From Ursus arctos (Eukaryota; Chordata; Mammalia; Carnivora; Ursidae): a stretch of DNA of 64,000 nucleotides. This document shows, piece after piece, positions 22,636 to 31,200 of the stretch (position 1 is its first letter; each line of letters starts with the position of its first letter). Below the pieces are notes generated by a model. That model was given only the letters and a program-made list of their open reading frames with translations. It searched no databases and was not told the DNA's origin. The DNA lies in contig NW_026623008.1 of NCBI RefSeq assembly GCF_023065955.2, positions 17,723,501 through 17,787,500 on the forward strand, read 5' to 3'. The translations under genes were made by a program, and so were the position numbers.

Positions 22636-25229
22636 GACAAAAGTCATTCTGGACATTTCAGGCCCCCTCTGGAGCTATGCGTCTGGTTCGAGGGGCTGTA
22701 TCGAAGGGGGTCATTGACAGAGAAATGAGGAACCCATGAAGGACACTATCATGGTGAAGATCGTTTGAAGGAGCTTAGAATATTTGTCCTGGGGAAAAAA
22801 TAATCAGAGAACATATCATTGTTGTTTTCAAGGGCTTAAAGCTCCTTTACTTAAAAACAGGTTGGATTCACAGGACATTTACCAACCGTTTGCTGGTTAG
22901 GGTAAACGGGATAAACTGTAGCCTGCTACTAGCGCCACCTATTGGTAGGACGTAAAATTGATGTGCCACCGTCACTGTTCCATCCCTAAAGTTTGGTTTC
23001 ACCTTTCTTAACATGGGAGTGATTTTAAACCTGGCAGGTTGTCATGTGTAAGCGGTAGCACACTTACCTTTGTGGCAAGAGAATTAGGACCAATAAATGA
23101 AAATTATCAGGAGGGATATTTTGGTTTCAACATGAAGGTTAATTTTCTGAAAAACCATCCCCAAAACTCAAGGGGCGGCTTGGGAGTAGTGAAGTTCACG
23201 TCTGTGGAAGAAACCAAGTCATGCTGAATCTTCCATGTTTTGGGTGATGAGGATAGATCAATCCCAGTGGTTTGGTGGGTCTAGGGCATTCATGGGTTAC
23301 CTACCCTGGGTTACAGTTGGCCAGTTGAGTGGTGGTCGGCCAGTGTTGGTAGCCTCTTTGTTGTGTTATCCGGGGAGGAACTTTTAGGCCAGGCCAGGGG
23401 GAAGGAGGATACCATGGGGGCAGAGCCGTGGGGGACAGGTGGGATCTCGCAATGTTTATCTTCCAGATATGGCTCTAACACTTGACCAAGGGATAGGCAG
23501 AGAGGAGTGACTCAGAGAGTAAATGGTCCTGACCTTCCATCACTTCCCAGACTGACCTCCCACACAGGACCATTTGTAAACAACCCAAGGGGACAACAGC
23601 TCCTTGTAGATTCTGTCAACGTGATTAAGGCTGTGCTGAAGACAGAGGCTCACAGTGTGGCCAAGGGCAGGGACCTGACAGAGAGGACCAGTCAAGGGTC
23701 CGGGGCAGGGGCTGAGCCCCAGCCTGTGTGGCTTTTCTCATCAAAGCCCTTCATTGATTCAGGGCCTGGGCGCCGGGCCGTTTGTGTCTTGCCCATTTCC
23801 TGGGAGGCAGTCCAACGAGGGTACGCGGAGAAGGGGCTGCAGGATAGGACAGACCCTCGCCCGAATCCTCGCGCGGCTCCCTGTTAGCCTTGTGGGTTGA
23901 GGTTGATTGCTTCTCTGCTGTGAGCCTCAGTTTCTTCATCTGCAGAAGGGGCGGTGATTGCACCTTCCTTAGCCGAGAGGGCTGAGGATTGAATGAGACC
24001 TCCGTCACAAAGCACCATGCTGGGACATGATTTCTTCTTCTTCTCACTAAATTAACCCCTGGTAGTGAAAACCCTTCTCACCCTCCCTGCAGCTCCTTGC
24101 CTGTCTGCGGCCACGGACCTGGTCGCAGACACATTGGATACGGAAATGCCCCCGCTGGGCCTCACTTGGTTAACAAGAACCGCTGGGTCCCACACGTGAA
24201 AACACCCACAGCCTTGGCCACCGATGTCCCGTCACTCTCCTCCCACCTTCTCTGATGTGGCAGGAACAGAGATGTAATTGAGAGCTTGGGCCCTGACATA
24301 AGGCAAGATATACTCTGAGATGACTCTCTGTCCCCTCAGAAGAACAGCCGCCCATCTGACAGGAGGTCTGCACCCAGAACTGGGCACCCGCAAGGTCACC
24401 TTGAAGGGTCTGCGGAGAACTCAGTGTCCCGGCGGCCTTGGGCAGCTGCATTACTGGTCAGTGTGTGTGTGTGTGTGCGTGTGTACGCGTGCGTGCGCAC
24501 ATGTGCAGGTTTCCATGGTAACCTGTCAGGAGCCCCTCTAGCCCTACAGGGACCGGCAGCAGGTTGGCGCAGTGGGGATCCTACAGGCTTTGAAGTTTGC
24601 AGGGCCAGGCCCATAGGCCAGTTCTGCATCTTCCAGACTGTGTAAGCTGGGGAGATGGCTTTAGAGCCCCAAACCTTGGGGTCCTCATCTGATCCAGGGG
24701 CAAGGAAAACCTATTTCACCTGGCATTTGCTAATTAAATCAAAGCTTGGGTTAAAGAAGAAAATGCCTGACCAAAGCGGTCTGGGCACGTAGCGGGCACT
24801 TGGGCAGTGGCGTCTGTTATTTTTGTGCGTGTTGGTCCAACGGAGGATGTGTCCACGGCGGGGTTTAGCTTACCCGGGGATTATGCCATGTCTCTCTCAC
24901 TAAGTGATCCTGGGTCAGTGGCTACCTATTTGTCTCTCTTCTCTGTTTTTAAAAAGAATTGTAGGAAAACATTATTGGTGAGTCTGCTCAGCTTGACATT
25001 GGTGGGGATAGAAGCAGAAGGTTTAGGCAAATGCATCATAAAATCCTTTATGATGGCATGAGGAATGGTGGGTCGTGGGGGGCAGGTGCCTGTCCTCGGG
25101 AGTATCGGCGGGGGGAGACGTTCATTCTGTGTTCTCATATGGGTCCAAATTTATTTTTATAGAAAGAATTTTTTCTTGTTTTGAGCTCCAGAGCCACCTG
25201 TCTCTGAGTTCAGCAAATATTTGCTAATA
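22636..25229. other. Mostly unassigned non-coding DNA
   Basis: About 22640-23880 holds nothing I recognise and is the longest repeat-poor stretch upstream of NCMAP. 23890-24030 resembles a sense MIR (GAGCCTCAGTTTCTTCATCT). A GT run sits at 24460. No exon could be supported. Confidence 0.4.
24460..24507. repeat. (GT)n microsatellite, imperfect
   Basis: A GT run grading into GCGT/ACGCGT steps. It is alternating purine-pyrimidine throughout, so it could adopt Z-form DNA. Confidence 0.9.
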
Positions 25230-25900
25230 CCCACGAAAATACAAAGAGCTACCATTTATTGGGCACCGAAAGCACTTTCCCTCCTTAACCTTGAACCCTC
25301 AGCTCCCTTGGGAAAAGCTACCTCATTTTACAAACGAGCAAACCAAGCTGGGAGAGTTCAGTCAGTTGCTTCAGTACTTCTACTGGCAAAGGTGAAGGCA
25401 GAGAGGAGCCAGACAATTTATCTGGGAGAAGTAGGAGGATATGACACAGACCCCAAACAGCCTCTACCCTCAAGGACCCGACAACGAACATGGAAGGTTA
25501 ACTGTCAGAGCAACCAAGACACACGCTGTGGTGATGCTGCTGTGGGAGCAGAGGACGGATGGCTAATTCTGGCTGGGGGAGGCGGGAGCCTTCCTGGGAA
25601 TGGGCTGGGCTCAATCTTGAGGGATGTGTTCATTTTGGAGGGGGAACAGGCAGGGGAGCATGGCCAGTGGGCCTGTTCGGGGAGGTCAGGAGACAGGCAA
25701 CCCAGCGGGGAAGAAAGGTTGACGGGTGTGAGGAGGTCAGGCAGAGCCACGCAGGGCTCCTTGGGAGAGCCCGAGTCATGGGAGTCCCGAGGATCTGGTC
25801 GTTGGGAGGAAGGGACAGACAAGAACTGTGGGTTTTTAGGCAGGGCCCCATGGCTTAAAGGAGGGCAGAGAAAGTGAAGAAGGCAGAGAGGGGCATTCTG
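25230..25900 (-). repeat. MIR then L2-like, antisense
   Basis: 25230-25400 has CCATTTATTGGGCACCGAAA and CCTCATTTTACAAACGAGC (reversed MIR). 25540-25900 has reversed L2-like wording (GCCTTCCTGGGAATGGGC, GAACAGGCAGGGGAGCATGG). The 218-residue open frame at 25221-25877 is built from these repeats and is not treated as a gene. Confidence 0.5.
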
Positions 25901-26317
25901 GGCTGAGGCCCCATGGGGTGGGTCAGGCCACAAGCCACCAGAGCCCCCGGCCTGGGCGCAGATGATGTGCCATTTCCATTTCCATCAGGAGCGGGGGAAG
26001 TTGGGGGGGGAGCTGCGGCCCAGAGGTGGGAACTCTGAGGAGACGCCCACTGTGGGGACCTGGGGAGGCCAGAGCCAGGGCAACCCGTCCACTGGCCGCA
26101 AAGACCAGGAATGACGGGGGAGGATGGAGTGGTCTGTTGTCACAGCAGTTGGCAGAGGTTGGTGTGAGGAGCAGAGAGGCTGGAAAGAGAGGCTGGAAAC
26201 AGCCAGTGAAGGGGTTTCGCTGCCAGCTGTTCAAGTGTGGGCACTGGGAGACGATTGTTTTTTTGAGCCCGAGAATGCTGTGATCAAACCTCCAGTCTCT
26301 CTCTCTCTCTCTCTCAC
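25901..26317. other. Non-coding DNA
   Basis: GC-rich, with overlapping frames on both strands; nothing recognised. Confidence 0.3.
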
Positions 26318-26440
26318 TAGAACGTGAGCTTCTGGAGGCCAGGAGTCTGTCTTGCATTTCACTAGTGTGTTCCCAGCAGCTGCCCAGAGTCAGGCACTTA
26401 GAAGGGGCTCGATGAGTATCTGTGCAGTAAATACATAGAA
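26318..26440 (+). repeat. L2 3' end, sense
   Basis: GAACGTGAGCTTCTGGAGGC, CTGTCTTGCATTTCACTAG and GAGTCAGGCACTTAGAAGGG are in L2 order. Confidence 0.6.
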
Positions 26441-26459
26441 CCACAGTCTCTACGGTGCT

Positions 26460-26728
26460 GTGGGCATATATAGATGAGGTAAACATTTTTAAACTTAGAT
26501 GAAAAGAATACACACTAATGGCCTAGGTAGTGGTTACTTCGGGGGAGGGAGGAAATGAGGTAGAGGTCGAGTAGAAAAAATTTCAATGGAGTCTGACTTT
26601 TCTTCCTTCATAAAGAACTGAGCAGGATATGATCATGAACATTTGTTCAGTCTGAGTGCTGCATACATGGGCTCCTTTATATTATTATTTATAATTTAAA
26701 AATATTTATTCTAAAAAGAAAACAAATT
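26460..26728 (+). repeat. Old L1 3' end fragment, sense
   Basis: AGTGGTTACTTCGGGGGAGG and an A/T-rich end with CTTTATATTATTATTTATAA resemble the 3' UTR of an ancient L1. Confidence 0.45.
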
Positions 26729-26924
26729 GGGTGCCTGGGTGGCTCAGTCGGTGAAGCGTCTGCCTTCGGCTCAGGTCATGATTCCAGGGTCCTGGGATCG
26801 AGCCCCGCATTGGGCTTCCTGTTCAGCGGGGAGTCTGCTTCTCCCTCTCTCTCTGCTGCTCCCCTTGCTTGTGCATACGCTCTCTCTCTGCCTCTCAAAT
26901 AAATTAATTAAATCTTCTTTAAAC
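26729..26924 (+). repeat. Can-SINE, plus
   Basis: GGTGCCTGGGTGGCTCAGTC head, AAATAAATTAATTAAATCTT tail. AAGAAAACAAATT occurs on both sides. Confidence 0.93.
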
Positions 26925-27985
26925 AAGAAAACAAATTTGTGTACAAATATCGTGTTAGATGTATAGAGTGTCTCTTCTCCAGAAGGCAGAGTGACCATGG
27001 TGAAGCCTTATGGCTTCTTAGCATTACAGATAGGCCCGGGTCATTCTTTTCTTGGTGGCCATCCTTCACCAGCCTGTGAACTGTCAGCGGCTGTCGTAAA
27101 AGTGCTGCCTGAAGTAGAGAAACCTCATTCGTGTCCCTCCGCTTCTCCATGCCTGTCGTTCAGAGCAAGTGTGGTACCAGCATATGCTCAGAATATGCTT
27201 CTTGGGGGACGATCTAGACACCTGTGCCTGGTGGCGTGACATCGCAGTAACCGCGTACCCCCCGCTCACTCCTCAAGTGTAAGATCGCAGGCCTGTGGAT
27301 TTGGTCCCCGCCGCCGTCAGGGAAAGAAGCTATACGGTGCATTCGGAGAAGATGTTTGGGTCCAAGCTCTGCGTCTTCCTCGCTGTGTGACTTTCGTCCC
27401 TTCACTCAACCGCTCGGAGACTCAATTTGCTCAGCAGCAGAACGTGACAATTAAGATGAACGGGTGAGCCGACAGAGTGTGTGAAGGCGCCTGTGACAGA
27501 GCCTGGTGCCTGGTGGACACTCAGCCCTCTTCCCACTGAGGGCTTCGTGCAGCCCGGCCTTTGTTCTCTGTCCTGCCATCCCAGACCGTGTCCCCCTCTC
27601 AAGGCCCATTCAGATTTAGCTTTTCCTTGAAGCCATCCTTCACAGCCCAGGGACGGCTCATGTCACGGACTGCTTAATAACATAGTTAAATTTTCCAGCT
27701 GCTCGCTTGTGTATTTATTGATGTATTTATGTATTTATTGATGTATGTTTGCCGCCTTAGATTGCAAAGCTTCTGAAAACAGGCATCGTCGCGACATGCT
27801 GAGAATCCCACCAGCACGGGAGATGGCTGTCCTGGGTTAAATTCAAACTTGGGGCTCCGCGAAGCTTTGGGGGCTTCAGTTCCATCTGTAAAATGACAAT
27901 CGTAGCCTCCCTCGCACAGTTTTCTAGAAGATCAGTTTGGACATTCTGGGTGACACCTAGTTAGGAAAAATTTAATAAATATTGT
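26925..27985. other. Non-coding DNA with MIR and L2 pieces
   Basis: 27330-27530 is a sense MIR (GCTGTGTGACTTTCGTCCC, GACAGAGCCTGGTGCCTGG). 27530-27800 is sense L2-like (GAAGCCATCCTTCACAGCCC) with a TATTTATTGATG repeat. 27830-27985 is again MIR-like (TCAGTTCCATCTGTAAAATG). 26940-27330 is unassigned. Confidence 0.45.
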
Positions 27986-28210
27986 TGGATTAATTTAAGC
28001 TGTTTTGAACAATGAAGTTCTTCACACATGTCAGACGTTGTTTTTAATTCTTCATAGGACATGGTCAAAGGCCTTGTATTTACTTGCCGCCAAGAGAAGC
28101 CGCCTGCTTGACTCTTCTCCAGGCATCCAGGGGAAGACAAAAGAGGTATCATACAGTCATTGTAAAGCTCGCGCCGGTGTTAAACGAAATTTCGTCTTTG
28201 TTCTTCCCAG
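27986..28210 (+). other. NCMAP: 3' end of the intron upstream of NCMAP coding exon 1
   Basis: The sequence ends in a good acceptor: the tract TTTGTTCTTCCCAG at 28197-28210, after which the exon begins GATCGAG and then the start codon. This shows that at least one non-coding exon lies upstream; it was not found in the window. Confidence 0.75.
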
Positions 28211-28217
28211 GATCGAG

Positions 28218-28299
28218 ATGACCACAGCCACCCCTTTGGGGGGTACTACCTTCTTCTCCTTGAACGTGACCACCAGAGAAGAGGACTTTCTGTATAAGA
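28218..28299 (+). CDS. NCMAP: NCMAP coding exon 1 (residues 1-27 plus one base)
   Basis: Begins with MTTATPLGG and ends FLYK plus the first base of the next codon; the donor is GTAAGG at 28300. The exon itself starts at 28211 after CCCAG, so seven bases of 5' UTR precede the ATG. The context GAG-ATG-A has a purine at -3, which suits initiation. No upstream in-frame ATG lies within the visible exon. Confidence 0.95.
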
Positions 28300-31200
28300 G
28301 TAAGGTCAACGTGGCTTGGCGGCCAGGGGAGGGATGGTGGGACGAGGACTGCGGTCAGCTCCTGGTGTAGAGGTCAAGAGTGTGGGCTCTGGAGATAGAC
28401 TGCCTGGGTCCCAGTCTCACTTCTACCCTATGCCCACCACGACCTTGGGCATATGACCTCACTGCTTTGTGTCTGTTTCCTTGTCTGTAAGATGGGGATA
28501 TTAACGAAGCTACCATTAGCATCACACACGTTAATGGTGTGAGGACTAAGCTAGGTGATCCACGTAAGGAGCTTAGAGTAGCCTCGATGCACACGAACTA
28601 CTTAATGAGTATTATTACGATCATTACTGCTGTGACAACTATTATCATCAGGGAGTCCTGGGGTCTAGAGGGCAATGGACAGTTGAATCTCCTGTAAGAT
28701 GTCCCTAAACGAGTCACCTTAAAATGTAACTACTTTCATACTAGTCATACAATTTTTGGAAGGTAAAAACATCCCATCAATTCACAAAGGAGTAAATAAG
28801 TGTAGGTGGGAGTAGTCCGGGGGAGACATCTGCCAGGAATAACGGGGTCCCTGGAAGGAAAAACTTAACAGCCACTCTTCAGAAAGCCAATGAATCACAT
28901 TAGGGCAAGTTGGGCCCATTTCCGTCATTCCTGTTGATCTGGCACATACCCCTGCCCGTGGAACAGGACTCCCGACACACGCGAGTGTGTCCCCGGTGAT
29001 AACAGCCCCAGCCCGAGGTCCTGGCAGGAAGCCGATTACTGGTAGGACGTGTGTCCTCTGTGGAGATCCAGCAAGGGTCACTCTTGGGACAGGGTCCCGC
29101 GTGTCAGCCTGTTCCTTGCCAGGCCTGCTGACGTAGGCCGGAACAGTTCTGAAAGGAAATGCAGGGTAGATCGAATCTCTGTCAGCAGATGGGAATGAGT
29201 CTGCTTTTATTTAACTAAAAGTAGTGGTTCTCAGCGAGACGATTCTGCCCCCTAGATAAGATTGCCAGATTTTGAAAGTAAAATACAGAGCACCCAGTTA
29301 AAATTGAATTGAAGAGAAGCAGTATTTGTTTGGTATAAGGCCGTGCCATGCAATCAATAGTTGAGACATACCAAACATTATTTATGTTTTGTCAGAAATC
29401 CTAACTTAACTAGGTATCCAGTACTTTATCTGGCCACTTTACTACCGGGGGAGCGTATGACAATGTTTGGACACTTGTCACAGCTGGCGGGGAGGAAGAA
29501 GCGGTATTAATGGGGTCTAGTGAGGGGAGGCCAGAGATGCTTCTAGATGTTGTGCAGGGCACACAACAGTCCCCACAGCAAAGGGTTATCCAGACAAGGT
29601 TGAAAAACCGTGGATTAAAGCATCACCACAGGACTCCCCAGGAAGGAAACAAAAAATAGTTATTCCAAGACAGATTCCCCACCCCAGCCCCTTTTTCTTT
29701 CCTTCCCGTCATTCTTCCTGTGAATATTTGGACATAGTTTTGTTCTTGTTTTTATTTAGTCTTTTCATAAGACCATGACATGCATTTGAAGAAAATGCAC
29801 AAATCCTAAGTGCACAGCTCGGTGAATTTTCACAAAATGAACACGTTTGTGTAACCAGCCCGCAGATCAAGAAGTGGACCAGCACCAGTATCCCAGGAGT
29901 CCCAGCGCCCCTTGCCACACTGTCCCCACCTGGTCAAGGGATCCCGCTGTTCTGACTTCTGCCGCCAGACATTAGTTCTGGTTTTGAGCGTTATGGAAAT
30001 GGAAACACCATACATACCCTTTTATATCTGGCTTCTTTTACTCACCATTATGCTTGTATGCACGTATTTTAATGGTTGCAACATAATGTGCATATGTGGG
30101 TGTGTACATAGTATCATATTCTCTTTTCCTCACATTATTCAAATTATAGTATAATATTTCATGGGGTAGGCATGCCATACCTTTTTTTTTTAAAGATTTT
30201 ATTTATTTATTTACTTCCTTGAGAGAGAGAGAGCATGAGAGTGGGGCGAGGGGCAGAGGGAGAAGCAGACTCCCTGCTGAGCAGGGAGCCCAATGTGGGG
30301 CTTGATCCTGGGACTCCAGGATCATGACCTGAGCTGAAGGCAGACGCTTAACCGACTGAGCCACCCAGGTGCCCCAGGCATGGCAAACCTTATTGAACCG
30401 TTCCCGTATTTAGAATTTAAATAACGTTGTAATTAACATCTTCATTCATACAGCTTTTTCTGTATTTAGGATTATTCCTTAAGATAAACTCCCCAGAATT
30501 AAATAGATTGGCTTAAAGTATGACCCCCCTTTATGTTTTTTTGCATTTTCAATTTCCATTCCCACAAGGACGTTGATCTTGAACACAGAGTTAGAGGTGG
30601 CCATGGGGACTGGGTGCCGATATTGAAATTAGAATCTGAGATATTAAGCCACAAGGACATTCATTATAGCCTTGTTTTTCATGGTATAAAATTGAAAACA
30701 ACATAAATATCCTCAGTACAGAATTGGTAAACAAATTATGGCACATCCAAACAATGGAGGACTGTGTAGCCATCAAAAGTCACGAAAAACAATGTAATTA
30801 CATGGAAGATGATTAGGATATGGTTGTAAAACTGTACATGGAACACGGTTCCATTGTTATCAGGTGCATGCTTTTCCACTTTTATGACTATTTCCTTAAG
30901 GTGGATTTTCAGACATAAGATTAATAAATTACTCAAAAGGGGCGCCTGGGTGGCGCAGTTGTTAAGCGTCTGCCTTCAGCTCAGGGCGTGATCCCAGCGT
31001 TATGGGATCGAGCCCCACATCAGGCTCCTCCGCTATGAGCCTGCTTCTTCCTCTCCCACTCCCCCTGCTTGTGTTCCCTCTCTCGCTGGCTGTCTCTATC
31101 TGTCAAATAAATAAATAAAATCTTAGGAAAAAAGAAATAAAAAAAAATAAATTACTCAAAAAATGTGGGTAGAGAGGTATTTAATATGCATATATGCATA

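Noticed and set aside
25221..25877. Open frame of 218 residues, the longest in the window
   Set aside because: It runs across a reversed MIR and reversed L2 wording, has low-complexity G/E/R-rich protein, no splice signals or known family, and an overlapping long frame on the other strand.
25923..26513. 196-residue frame on the minus strand
   Set aside because: Overlaps an L2 end and GC-rich DNA with frames on both strands; no recognisable protein.
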